Below, piece by piece: positions 7,311 to 16,060 of a stretch of DNA of 57,049 bases. A program made the position numbers and the translations under genes. The DNA comes from a virus. The notes under the pieces were generated by a model, which saw only the letters and a program-made list of their open reading frames with translations, did not search any database and was not told the origin of the DNA. Every line of letters begins with the position of its first letter. The stretch's first letter is position 1. Location of the stretch: positions 1 to 57,049 of the IMG/VR virus record IMGVR_UViG_3300034120_001490. One strand, 5' to 3'.

Positions 7311-8930
7311 GTGGCGGAGAAAATCGTCCAGATACGGTCGCAGCCGGGCATCAAGCGCGACGGCACCAAGTTCGAAGGCGATAACTACGTCGACGGGCAG
7401 TGGGTGCGCTTTCAGCGCGGCCTGCCGCGCAAGATCGGCGGATACCGCGCCATCAGCAAGTATCTGCGCGAGGTCAGCCGCGCGATGCACGAGTTCACGC
7501 AGAACAGCCTGACCTACGTGCATAGCGGCTCGGCCAACTTGCTTGAACGCTTCTACATCGACAACGGCTTCAACACGTCGATCATCACCAACCGGACGCC
7601 TGTAACGCTGGCGGTTGACCCGAACAATATGTGGCAGTTCGACGCCATCGCCGCGCCGGGCCTTGGCGGCATGCAGCTCGTGGCGCAGGTCGCGCCGAAC
7701 CTCGAGTGCATCTGCAACGCGGACGGCGGCCAGCTCTTCTTCGGCGACTTGTTTGGCACCGCGCCGCTGCAGCCGGTGACCAACCTGCCGACCGGCTACA
7801 GCCTGTCCGGCGGTGTGGCCGTGCTGCACCCCTACACGTTCATCTTCGGCAACAACGGCTACGTGGCGTTTTCGGTGGCGGGCGACCCCACGGACTACAC
7901 CAGCCTCGGCTCTGGCGCGGCCAACGTCGCCTCGCAGAAGATCGTGCGCGGCATCGCCCTGCGCGGCGGGCCGGGCAACTCCCCGTCCGGCCTGTTCTGG
8001 TCGGCGGACTCGCTGGTGCGCGCCTCCTTCATCGGGGGCGACGCCATCTTTCAGTTCGACACGATCAGCACGCAAAGCTCGATCCTCGGCGCGAACACGG
8101 TCATCGAGTATGACGGCATCTTCTACTGGTGCGGCACCGACCGCTTCCTGATGTTCAACGGCGTCGTGCGCGAGGTGCCGAACGACCTCAACCTGAACTA
8201 TTTCTTCGACGGCCTCAATCAGTCGCAGCGCCAGAAGGTGTTCGCGATGAAGGTGCCGCGCTATGGCGAAATCTGGTGGTGCTACCCGCGCGGCGAGGCA
8301 GTCGAGCCGTCGCACGCCGTCATCTACAACGTGCGCGAGAACACGTGGTACGACTGCGAGCTGCCCAACGGCGGGCGCAGCGCGGCCGTGTCGCCCACGG
8401 TCTTCCCCAAGCCGATCATGACCGGCGTCGTGCCGACTGCGGCGGGGGAAGAAATCCGCATCACCGAGGCCACCGACACGCGTATTACGGAAGGCAGCGA
8501 CACGCGTATTACGCAGGAAAGTGGCGCGGATCAGTACCGCCTGTGGGTGCAGGAGGTGGGCGTGGACGCCATCGACGGCATCAACATCCAGCCCGTGCTG
8601 AGCTACTTCGAGACGGGCGATCTGTCGCTGCCGGTGATGGGGCAAGAGAACAAGGCGCTGCAGGTGCTGATGGTTGAGCCCGACTTCGTGCAGAGCGGCG
8701 ACATGACCATGCAGGTGACCGGCCGCGCCAACGCGCGAGCGCCCGAGGTATCAACGGAGCCGCACACCATCTACGAGACGCCGCCGACGCCGCAGGATCA
8801 GGTTGTCTACTTCAAGACGCAGCGCCGCGAGCTCCGCTTCCGCTTCGAGAGCAACGCCATTGGCGGCGACTATCAGATGGGCTTGATACTGGGGCACCTG
8901 CAGCCCGGCGACGGCACGGTGATCGGATGA
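7311..8930 (+). CDS. Tail nozzle/hub-type structural protein
   Basis: The gene encodes 539 residues from a GTG start abutting the upstream TAA. The N-terminus (IRSQPGIKRDGTKFEG, then GQWVRFQRGLPRKIGGYR) is typical of a widespread podovirus tail family. The body is dominated by beta-strands with repeated aromatic/Gly phrases such as DGIFYWCGTDRFLMF and EIWWCYPRG, consistent with a propeller-like fold as in P22 gp10-type tail proteins. Around residues 383-402 a TDTRITEGSDTRIT repeat comes from duplicated DNA near 8475-8515. The stop overlaps the next ATG (ATGA). Family placement is from memory. Confidence 0.6.
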   Translation: MAEKIVQIRSQPGIKRDGTKFEGDNYVDGQWVRFQRGLPRKIGGYRAISKYLREVSRAMHEFTQNSLTYVHSGSANLLERFYIDNGFNTSIITNRTPVTLAVDPNNMWQFDAIAAPGLGGMQLVAQVAPNLECICNADGGQLFFGDLFGTAPLQPVTNLPTGYSLSGGVAVLHPYTFIFGNNGYVAFSVAGDPTDYTSLGSGAANVASQKIVRGIALRGGPGNSPSGLFWSADSLVRASFIGGDAIFQFDTISTQSSILGANTVIEYDGIFYWCGTDRFLMFNGVVREVPNDLNLNYFFDGLNQSQRQKVFAMKVPRYGEIWWCYPRGEAVEPSHAVIYNVRENTWYDCELPNGGRSAAVSPTVFPKPIMTGVVPTAAGEEIRITEATDTRITEGSDTRITQESGADQYRLWVQEVGVDAIDGINIQPVLSYFETGDLSLPVMGQENKALQVLMVEPDFVQSGDMTMQVTGRANARAPEVSTEPHTIYETPPTPQDQVVYFKTQRRELRFRFESNAIGGDYQMGLILGHLQPGDGTVIG

Positions 8931-9160
8931 TCGACCCGCGCGGCATGACGTTGATTGATTGGGCCGATAGCGTTATACTGTCGGTTGGTGATGCGTGGTC
9001 GTTTGGTCGGCTTGACGACGAGAACGACTGGCAAGATTGGGCGGTAGCCTTCTTGAAGGCGTCGCCCTTTTCAACACGCGCCGTGCCCGATCCGTATCAA
9101 TTCGATGACTGGCGCGAGTGGGCAATGCGGGTCTACCCGATGCTTGAGGGACAGGGCTAA
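8927..9160 (+). CDS. Small acidic tail-region protein
   Basis: The gene encodes 77 residues, rich in Trp and Asp (IDWADSVILSVGDAWSFG, FDDWREWAMRVYP). It has no membrane segment or known catalytic motif. From memory this Trp-rich small protein recurs beside tail genes of environmental podoviruses. It overlaps the genes on both sides (ATGA at its start, one base at its end), so it is translated with the tail operon. Function is unknown. An assembly or capping role is guessed only from context. Confidence 0.65.
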   Translation: MIDPRGMTLIDWADSVILSVGDAWSFGRLDDENDWQDWAVAFLKASPFSTRAVPDPYQFDDWREWAMRVYPMLEGQG

Positions 9161-11595
9161 TGCGGTACGGCGAAGACAACTACGAGAACAACTTCCTCGA
9201 CGACTTCTCCGGCTACGGCGGCTACGGCGGCTACGGCGGCTACGGCGGCCTGCCACCGGTCACGACGTACACGCCACCGGTCGCGACGTACACGCCGCCT
9301 GCCGCAACGTACACGGCTCCGATGGGCGGTCTTACGGCTGCGCCCTACAGCCCCCCGGAGTTAACGCCTGAGTTCCTCGCCGAATTGCAAGCATCCGCCG
9401 CCCTGATGAAGCAGAAGATAGAGGCGGCGTCTGACCCCAACCGCAACGCCGCCTTCGACAAGTATGTTGCCGATCAGGCCGCGAAGGGCGTTGAGGTCGC
9501 CTCGACCTATACTGGCGGCGGTGGCCCGCTTGGCAGTGGCGGCGTACTCGGCGTAACTGATTTCGCTCCGGCTTTTGATCCCGCGAACCCGGCAGGCACC
9601 ACGGGGCAGGTCGTTCGCTTTGATCCGGGGCGAATGAACGCGCCGGTCGTTTTCCAGCCCGGCCAACAGTATGTGCTGACCGATGCCTCCGGCGAGAATG
9701 TCGTGGGCCGCGCCTCTTCGGTTGAGGAACTACAGAAGCTCGCCGCCGCGCAGGGGAACATGCCCTACGGTTTCCAGTTGTATCAGGCCGATCAGCAAGG
9801 GAACTACAAACCCGGCACGCAACTTTTCGGTGAGACAGATCCGCGTACTAAAGGACTTATGGGGGCTATTGTAAATTACGGATTACCAATTGTAGCAGGT
9901 ATTGCTACTGCAGGAGCCAGTTTTCTACCTGCATTAGCGGCCTCTGCCGCCGCGTCAGGTGCCTCCAAATTAATGACAGGATACACACCAGAAGACGCAG
10001 CAAAAGCCGCAGCGATTGCGGCTGCTACAAGAGGCGTGCTAAAAGGCACTGGCCTTGAAGACAGCATTGGTGGTCTATTATCAGCAAAAGGCTCTGTTGT
10101 AGGCAACGCCGTGAACCCCGGTTTCTACGTTCCCGGAACCGTTATTCCAAAATTTGTGGCCCCCACGCTTTCCGGTCTGGGCAGCACGGTTGGTACTCTT
10201 GCGGCCGCACCTGTGGCGGGCGAAATTCTTGTTCAAGGCGCGCGCAACGCCGTCAGTCCTGCGCTGGCTTCCGCAATCACCGGCGGTTTGACCAGTCTCG
10301 CCCCCGCTGTATTCGACCCTAGCAGCATCCCGCAGTTTCAATCTCCCGACGTGAGCAACGCGGAAACCTCGCAGCAAGAAGCAGAAGCGTTGGCTGAGGC
10401 GGATCGCATTAAACGCTTTGAAGCTGAAGCAGCCGCTGCTGCTGCTGCCGCTGCTGCTGCCGCTGCCAACACTGGTGCGCTTCCTGCTACGACAGCAACT
10501 ACCGCTGAGCCAGAAGCGTTGGCTGAGGCGGATCGCATTAAACGCTTTGAAGCTGAAGCAGCCGCTGCTGCTGCTGCCGCTGCTGCTGCCGCTGCCAACA
10601 CTGGTGCGCTTCCTGCTACGACAGCAACTACCGCTGAGCCAGAAGCGTTGGCTGAGGCGGATCGTATTAAACGGTTTGAAGCTGAAGCAGCCGCTGCGGC
10701 CGCTGCTGCTGCTGCTGCTGCCGCTGCCGGAGGAGCTGGGAGCGATACCAGCAATACCAGCACCGACAAGAAGGACGGCGTACTGTCCAAGATCAACCCG
10801 GTGCGTGCGGGCCTATCGGCGTTGGCCGGCCTCGTGTCCTTGCTGGCTGGCGGCGGCGGCGGGGGCGGCAGGGGTGTAGCCACGGGCAACGCCGGTGCCG
10901 GCACGCGCGCCTCGCTCGATCCGATCTTCAGCGCGAAGCTGCCGGCGGCCAGCCCCCAGTACTCGGGCATGTCCCTCGCGCCCCGCGACATGCGCGGCGT
11001 GGACTTCGCGCGCTACGGCTACGGCCCCGGCGCGTCGTTCTTCGAGAACGTGCCGCGCAACCCGGAAGAATACAAGGCGGCTCTGGCCGCCAACACCCGC
11101 CCCGCGCGGCCTTCAGGCGCGCTGAACCTGCCGCCGATGCCAATGCCCCAAATGGAGGCTGGCACTACCGCAGACCCCACTGCCGCCGCCACCAGCCTCA
11201 TCCGCACGTACATCCCGTCCGCCACGGACGCGGAGATCACGGATTTCTTGGCGACCGAGGAGGGCCTCCAGTTCCTCGCCAATTTCGGCGTGCCCGTTCG
11301 CCGCGCACGCGGCGGTTCCATGCGCGGCACCGGCACCTCGCGCGGCAGTTACGCCGTCAAGGGAGCCGGCACCGGCCGCAGCGACGAAATCCCCGCGCTG
11401 CTGAGCGACGGGGAGTATGTCATGGACGCCGAGACGGTCGCCATGCTGGGCGACGGTTCCAGCGAGGCGGGCGCAAAGCGCCTCGATGACTTCCGCATCA
11501 ACGTCCGCAAACACAAGGGCCGCAACTTGGCCAAGGGCAAGTTTAGTGCTAATGCTAAACGGCCCGAAAAATACCTCGCTGGAGGCCGCGCATAA
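9160..11595 (+). CDS. Large low-complexity virion protein with tandem Ala repeats
   Basis: The gene encodes 811 residues. It starts with a Gly-Tyr run from a 9-bp repeat (four GGCTACGGC copies from 9211) and TTYTPP-like Pro/Thr repeats. A hydrophobic Ala/Gly-rich section follows (about 228-390; VNYGLPIVAGIATAGASFLP could contact membranes). Next come 43-residue units of EALAEADRIKRFEAEAA plus a poly-Ala run. The C-terminal ~90 residues (GRSDEIPALLSDGEYVMDAE) form a conserved module seen, from memory, at the end of many phage structural proteins. Bases ~9840-10300 are visibly more AT-rich than neighbours, suggesting acquired sequence. An internal or ejected protein is likely, but the role is inferred. 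Confidence 0.6.
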   Translation: MRYGEDNYENNFLDDFSGYGGYGGYGGYGGLPPVTTYTPPVATYTPPAATYTAPMGGLTAAPYSPPELTPEFLAELQASAALMKQKIEAASDPNRNAAFDKYVADQAAKGVEVASTYTGGGGPLGSGGVLGVTDFAPAFDPANPAGTTGQVVRFDPGRMNAPVVFQPGQQYVLTDASGENVVGRASSVEELQKLAAAQGNMPYGFQLYQADQQGNYKPGTQLFGETDPRTKGLMGAIVNYGLPIVAGIATAGASFLPALAASAAASGASKLMTGYTPEDAAKAAAIAAATRGVLKGTGLEDSIGGLLSAKGSVVGNAVNPGFYVPGTVIPKFVAPTLSGLGSTVGTLAAAPVAGEILVQGARNAVSPALASAITGGLTSLAPAVFDPSSIPQFQSPDVSNAETSQQEAEALAEADRIKRFEAEAAAAAAAAAAAAANTGALPATTATTAEPEALAEADRIKRFEAEAAAAAAAAAAAAANTGALPATTATTAEPEALAEADRIKRFEAEAAAAAAAAAAAAAAGGAGSDTSNTSTDKKDGVLSKINPVRAGLSALAGLVSLLAGGGGGGGRGVATGNAGAGTRASLDPIFSAKLPAASPQYSGMSLAPRDMRGVDFARYGYGPGASFFENVPRNPEEYKAALAANTRPARPSGALNLPPMPMPQMEAGTTADPTAAATSLIRTYIPSATDAEITDFLATEEGLQFLANFGVPVRRARGGSMRGTGTSRGSYAVKGAGTGRSDEIPALLSDGEYVMDAETVAMLGDGSSEAGAKRLDDFRINVRKHKGRNLAKGKFSANAKRPEKYLAGGRA
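10384..10730 (+). repeat. 129-bp tandem repeat, about 2.7 copies
   Basis: Units begin at 10384, 10513 and 10642, exactly 129 bp (43 codons) apart. The first two are almost identical in DNA. The third carries a few changes and ends after its Ala-coding stretch. Each unit encodes an amphipathic charged helix followed by a long poly-Ala segment made of GCT/GCC codons. Near-identity implies recent duplication or slippage, with the frame kept. Confidence 0.92.
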
Positions 11596-12467
11596 TGTCC
11601 GCTGAAACTTTTATCTCTGACGGTCGGCCGGCCAACGCCAACCCATACGCCTCGACCGAACAGACGGTGCTGCCGGACTATTACACGGACGCGGCGATGC
11701 AGACCCTCGCCAACCAGACGGCGGTGTCTGCGCGGCCGACGCCCATCTATCCGGGGCCGCGCATCGCCGACTTCACGGCCCTGCAGAACATGGCCTTCGA
11801 GCAGACGCCGGGCGCGGCGAATGCCTACCAGCCGTACTTGGCGCAGGCCGGCCGCAACACCGCCGACGTGACGCAGCAGTTCATGAACCCCTACACCAGT
11901 CAGGTCGTTGACCGGATTGGTCAGATGGGCACGCGCGCCCTCAACGAGCAAATCCTGCCCGGCATCGAAAGCTCGATGATCCGCGCCGGCCAGTTCGGCG
12001 GCACGCGGCAGGCCGAGCTGATGGGTCGCGCCGTGCGCGAGGCCACCGAGGGCATCTCGGCGCAGCAATCGCAGGCGCTGGAGCGTGGCTACGCGCAGTC
12101 GCTGGGCGCGGCCCAGCAGGAGCAAACGCGGCAGGGCGGGTTGGCCTCGCTGGCGCAGCAGCTCGGCCTGCGGGGCGTGGACGCACTGCAGACGGCGGGC
12201 GGCCTGCAGCAGGGCCAGACGCAGCGCAACCTTGACCTCGCCTTGTCCGACTTCGAGCGGCAGTTTGCTGCGCCGCAACAGAACATCGATGCCATGATCA
12301 AGACGATGCAGGGTCTCTCGGGGGCGATGCCGAAGGGCGTCCTGAAGCAGGGTTACGGCACGGAGCCCACGGACGTTCCGGCGTCGGGGCTGGAGACGGC
12401 CGGGGCAACCGCCCTCACCTTCCTCGCTTTGATGAGAGAGCTTGGTCTTTTCCCCACAAAACCCTGA
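11595..12467 (+). CDS. Gln/Ala-rich helical internal protein
   Basis: The gene encodes 290 residues. The N-terminal ~60 are extended with Tyr and Pro (TPIYPGPRIADF). The middle is Gln/Ala-rich helix (QQSQALERGYAQSL, QLGLRGVDALQTAGGLQQG) typical of ejected internal virion proteins. It begins at the last base of the preceding gene. No membrane segment or catalytic motif was seen. It is part of a five-gene run of large helical proteins (9160-16060) that probably form the inner core or are ejected with DNA. Confidence 0.6.
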   Translation: MSAETFISDGRPANANPYASTEQTVLPDYYTDAAMQTLANQTAVSARPTPIYPGPRIADFTALQNMAFEQTPGAANAYQPYLAQAGRNTADVTQQFMNPYTSQVVDRIGQMGTRALNEQILPGIESSMIRAGQFGGTRQAELMGRAVREATEGISAQQSQALERGYAQSLGAAQQEQTRQGGLASLAQQLGLRGVDALQTAGGLQQGQTQRNLDLALSDFERQFAAPQQNIDAMIKTMQGLSGAMPKGVLKQGYGTEPTDVPASGLETAGATALTFLALMRELGLFPTKP

Positions 12468-12480
12468 CGGAATTGGTCAC

Positions 12481-13122
12481 ATGGAAGACGAAGAAGACTT
12501 CACCAGCCCGCTCGACTTCGCCACCAGCCTCTCGGGGATGGCGCGGCAGGCGGACGTGGATGTTAAAACGCAGATCCAGAAGTATCGCGAAATGGTCGAG
12601 GCGGGCACGAGGCGCATGCGCGAGCAGCGCATCGGCCCGTCCAGTACCGAGCGTTTGCTCGCCCTCGCACAGGCCCTAGGCAAGCCCACGCGCACCGGCA
12701 AGTTCGGTGAGCGCATAGGCTTGATCGCCGGCACCCTCGGCGGCCAAGAGAGCGCCCGGCGCGAGGCGGAGCTGGCCCGCGCAGACACGCTGGAGAAGCT
12801 CGGCCTGAAGAGCGCGGAGTTCGATGTGGAAGCCGCGCAGACGCGTGCGAACAGGCTATCGACTTTGGCGGCGCGGCAGTTGGCGGCGGAGCAAGCAGCG
12901 GCTGCCAGAGGCGGCGTCGGCGTGGTTGTCGGGGCGGACTTCATCCCCCGCAATAAACGCACCGGCGCAATCATCAAGGAAGCGCCGGCTAACGTAGTGT
13001 ACACGCTGCAGGACTATATAAACGACCCGGAACAGACGCCCGAAGACAAGCGCGCTGCCTTGCGTAACTTCGACGGCACGTACGGCTTCGGTGCAGCTCA
13101 AATGTATCTCGGAGGTAAGTGA
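12481..13122 (+). CDS. Coiled-coil internal/structural protein
   Basis: The gene encodes 213 residues. It is highly charged and helical to about residue 145 (SARREAELARADTLEKLG), then has a compact C-terminal part (GVGVVVGADFIPRNKRTG). ATG 12481 is preferred. The upstream in-frame start would be TTG inside the previous gene with no better ribosome-binding site. The stop overlaps the next ATG (TGATG). No family recognised. A helical virion component is inferred from composition and neighbours. Confidence 0.6.
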   Translation: MEDEEDFTSPLDFATSLSGMARQADVDVKTQIQKYREMVEAGTRRMREQRIGPSSTERLLALAQALGKPTRTGKFGERIGLIAGTLGGQESARREAELARADTLEKLGLKSAEFDVEAAQTRANRLSTLAARQLAAEQAAAARGGVGVVVGADFIPRNKRTGAIIKEAPANVVYTLQDYINDPEQTPEDKRAALRNFDGTYGFGAAQMYLGGK

Positions 13123-13850
13123 TGCCCCGTCGTCCGCCACCCACCTTTGGCAACGCGCCTCAGACCGAAAGCCGTTCCGCGCAGCTCAGACAAGATCTCA
13201 GCGCTGCTGATCTGGCTGCCAAGTACGCCGCGATGGATGCCGACCGTCGTCGCCTCGCCATGGATCAAGCGCGCCTCGATCTGCAGCTTAAAGCGCCGCT
13301 GCCCGAGGCTCCCAAATCGAAGGCCCAGAAAGCCGCAGAAGCCGTAGCACTCGCAGAGGCCAACGTGTTGGGCGCGAAGTCGGCAGAACAGAGAATGGCG
13401 CTTCCGGGGTTGGAAACAACGGTTGCTGCGGCTTTCAAAGGCGCTAAAGACTTGTTGGCGCATCCCGGCTTCGAGGCGACTGTTGGCATGCCGAACCCGT
13501 TCAAGGGCGGCTTCGGCCCCCTCGGAACCGTGCGCGGCACCCCCGCCCGCGACTTCCAGACTTTGCTTAACACGTACACGTCTAAGCTCTTTCCGGCGGC
13601 GGTTGCCACCCTTCGCGGCACTGGCCCAATATCCAATGTTGAAGGTCAAAAAGCGTTGGAGTCGTTGGCCAATCTTCCGACTGATACAAGCGAGGCGGAG
13701 TTCAAGCGGCAGCTTCAAACTAGCGTGGACACTCTTGCCCGTGAGGTGGACGTTGCCCGCAAAAAGGCGAGCATGGGCGGCAGCCCTTTCACCTACGAAG
13801 AGTTGATGCGGGAGAAGCGTGCCCGTGACGCAAAGAAGGGGCAACGCTGA
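13122..13850 (+). CDS. Helical internal/structural protein
   Basis: The gene encodes 242 residues. A strong ribosome-binding site (GGAGGTAAGTG) places the start at ATG 13122 rather than the GTG one codon earlier. The N-terminal third is charged helix (SAQLRQDLSAADLAAKYAAMD). The middle is Gly/Pro-rich (GMPNPFKGGFGPLGT) and the end is helical and basic. It overlaps both neighbours. It resembles the preceding gene in size and layout but without clear sequence identity. No catalytic motif was seen. Confidence 0.58.
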   Translation: MPRRPPPTFGNAPQTESRSAQLRQDLSAADLAAKYAAMDADRRRLAMDQARLDLQLKAPLPEAPKSKAQKAAEAVALAEANVLGAKSAEQRMALPGLETTVAAAFKGAKDLLAHPGFEATVGMPNPFKGGFGPLGTVRGTPARDFQTLLNTYTSKLFPAAVATLRGTGPISNVEGQKALESLANLPTDTSEAEFKRQLQTSVDTLAREVDVARKKASMGGSPFTYEELMREKRARDAKKGQR

Positions 13851-16060
13851 TGGCTGAACCATTTCGCGTCAGCATCCCTCATCCGCGTAGCCGCGTCGAA
13901 GACCTCGATGATAAAGAACTCGACTATCTGCTCGCCGAGCGCACCAAGAGCGACAGCGAGTTGTCGCAACTATCCGACGAGGATTTGAACGCGCTGCTGA
14001 TGCCTTACGCGCGATCAGGTGCTGAAGAGCCCGAGATCGTGGTCACGGCACCGCGCATCGCGCAGCCTGCATTCGACCTCACAGCCGGCGAGATGCTGGC
14101 GGGCGGCGCGCGTGAGATGGCGGGCGGCGCTCTCTTTGAGTTTGCCGACGAGGCGGAGGCGGCTGCCCGCGCTCCCTTCTCCGACAAGAGCTATGACGAA
14201 ATCTTGCGCGAGATCCGCCAGAGCCGTGCGCGCTTCGCCGAGGCTGAGCCGGGTGCCGCGATCGCGCTGAACATGGCCGGCGGCATCGCGCCCATGCTCA
14301 TCCCCGGCGTGGGGCTGCTGGGCAAGACCGCGCAGGCTGCGACGGGCATCAGCAAGCTGGCGTCACCGCTGGCGCGTACTATGGCCACAGGCTCTCTGCA
14401 GGGCGGGATCTCGGGCATTGGTGCCGGAGAAGGCGCGGAAGAGCGCGCCACCATGGGCCTCGCAGGCGCTGGCCTTGGCGGCACACTGGGCGGCGCTATG
14501 TTCGGCGGCGGACGCGGCGCGCAGTTCCTGCGTGACGCCTATCGCGCTCGCGGCGGCGGCGACGAGGCCCGCGCGGCCGAGACGGCTGCCGACATCTTGG
14601 CCGGCCGCATCGAGGGGGCTCCGGCCGACCTGCGGACGCGCCTTGATCTGGAGCGTCGGTACGGCGTGCCCACTACGCTCGGCACCGCATCGCCGGAGCT
14701 GGCCACGCTGACTGAGACCGTCATGCGCGAGCCGTCGGCCTCTCGCGCCGCGCTCGCCACCAGTCTTGCCGAGCAGCAGGCCGGCGCACCGCGCCGCGTG
14801 CAGACGCAAATCGACATGGCCTTTCCGGGCACGCCGGACTACTTCGCCGCCGAAGAGCGCATCCTCGACACGCTGCGGCAGAACGCCAATGCCCGCTACG
14901 GTGCGGCCTATGCCGCCGCGCCGGAGGTGCGCGACCCGCTCATCTTGGGGGCGCTGAACAATCCCGCCATCCAGTCCGCCTATCAGGACGCCCTGCGTAT
15001 GTCTCGCGACGAGATGGCGGCGGCGGCACTGCGCGGCGAAGACCCGGCGCAGTACGCCATGAAGGAGTTCATGGAGCCCATACTGGACGCAGAGGGCAGC
15101 CTCGTCGGCCTCAAGGCCAGCGGCAAGATGGTGCCTGACTTGCGCTCGCTGGACGCGGTCAAGCGCGCCTTGGACGCGCGCGTGAACGGCCTGTACGCCT
15201 CCGGGCAGGGCGGCGAGGCCACCGCGCTGAAGGAACTGCGGAACGCCTTCGTTGACCGCCTCGATAAGGTCGGGCCGGCGGAGTATCGGGCTGCCCGCGC
15301 CCAGTACAAGGGCGACATCGAAATCAAGGAGGCGCTGGAGGCCGGGCGCGCGGCCAACAAACTGCGCTGGCAGGAAGTCGGCAAGCTGGCGCGCGAGTAC
15401 TCGCCGGGTGAGCTGCAGGCATTCAAGACCGGCCTCGTGCAGAACTTGATGAAGCGTTTTGAGGACACGTCGCGCAAGCGCAACTTCGCCGACGAGATCA
15501 TCAACACGCCGAACCTTCGCAAGTCGCTGCAGGCCGTCACCGATCCGGGCGAGTTTACCGTTCTGGACGCCGCGCTCAAGCGCGAGGCAGAGCTGTTCAA
15601 GGAAGGCAGCCGCGTCATGGGCGGCAGCCAGACCTTCGGGCGCGCGGCGGAGAAGCAGGCAATCGAGGAGCGCATCGCGCAGGGCGACGTTCCCGCTGCG
15701 GTTGACCTGATCCTCAATCCAACGCCGGGCAACATCTTCCGTCGCGTCATGCAGGTGACTTCCAACATGCGTAACGCCAACGTGTCGCGCGCGACGTTCA
15801 ATCAGCTCGCCAAGATGCTCAGCGCCGGCTCTCCGCAGGAAATCGATGAGGTGCTGACCGCCCTTGCGGCTGCAGCGCCCGTCCGCAAGGCGCGCGAGGA
15901 GGCGTTTGAGAGCGGCGCGACCCGTGCCGGCACGGCGGCCGCCCGTACGATCGCGCCATCGCCAGAAATGGAGAAGGAAGAGCTTGAAGATCCCGGCGAG
16001 CTTGTTATCCCCGACATCGACCTGAGCGGTCTGTCCACCATGCCCGGAGGCCCGCAGTAG
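13850..16060 (+). CDS. Large internal virion / DNA-ejection protein
   Basis: The gene encodes 736 residues. The N-terminal ~55 are charged (DDKELDYLLAERTKSD). An Ala/Gly-rich hydrophobic region at ~135-230 (GGIAPMLIPGVGLLGKTAQ, GLAGAGLGGTLGGAMFGGG) could insert in or cross a membrane. The remaining ~480 residues are long charged helices ending in an acidic tail. This plan matches podovirus internal core proteins ejected into the host to form a DNA conduit. No lytic transglycosylase motif was found. It ends where the paralogous effector-like pair begins (GTG 16060 overlaps its TAG). Confidence 0.62.
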   Translation: MAEPFRVSIPHPRSRVEDLDDKELDYLLAERTKSDSELSQLSDEDLNALLMPYARSGAEEPEIVVTAPRIAQPAFDLTAGEMLAGGAREMAGGALFEFADEAEAAARAPFSDKSYDEILREIRQSRARFAEAEPGAAIALNMAGGIAPMLIPGVGLLGKTAQAATGISKLASPLARTMATGSLQGGISGIGAGEGAEERATMGLAGAGLGGTLGGAMFGGGRGAQFLRDAYRARGGGDEARAAETAADILAGRIEGAPADLRTRLDLERRYGVPTTLGTASPELATLTETVMREPSASRAALATSLAEQQAGAPRRVQTQIDMAFPGTPDYFAAEERILDTLRQNANARYGAAYAAAPEVRDPLILGALNNPAIQSAYQDALRMSRDEMAAAALRGEDPAQYAMKEFMEPILDAEGSLVGLKASGKMVPDLRSLDAVKRALDARVNGLYASGQGGEATALKELRNAFVDRLDKVGPAEYRAARAQYKGDIEIKEALEAGRAANKLRWQEVGKLAREYSPGELQAFKTGLVQNLMKRFEDTSRKRNFADEIINTPNLRKSLQAVTDPGEFTVLDAALKREAELFKEGSRVMGGSQTFGRAAEKQAIEERIAQGDVPAAVDLILNPTPGNIFRRVMQVTSNMRNANVSRATFNQLAKMLSAGSPQEIDEVLTALAAAAPVRKAREEAFESGATRAGTAAARTIAPSPEMEKEELEDPGELVIPDIDLSGLSTMPGGPQ

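Noticed and set aside
6042-8645. Minus-strand open frame of about 867 codons
   Set aside because: It is antisense to three supported tail genes and has an Arg/Val/Ala/His-rich shadow composition with no ribosome-binding site.
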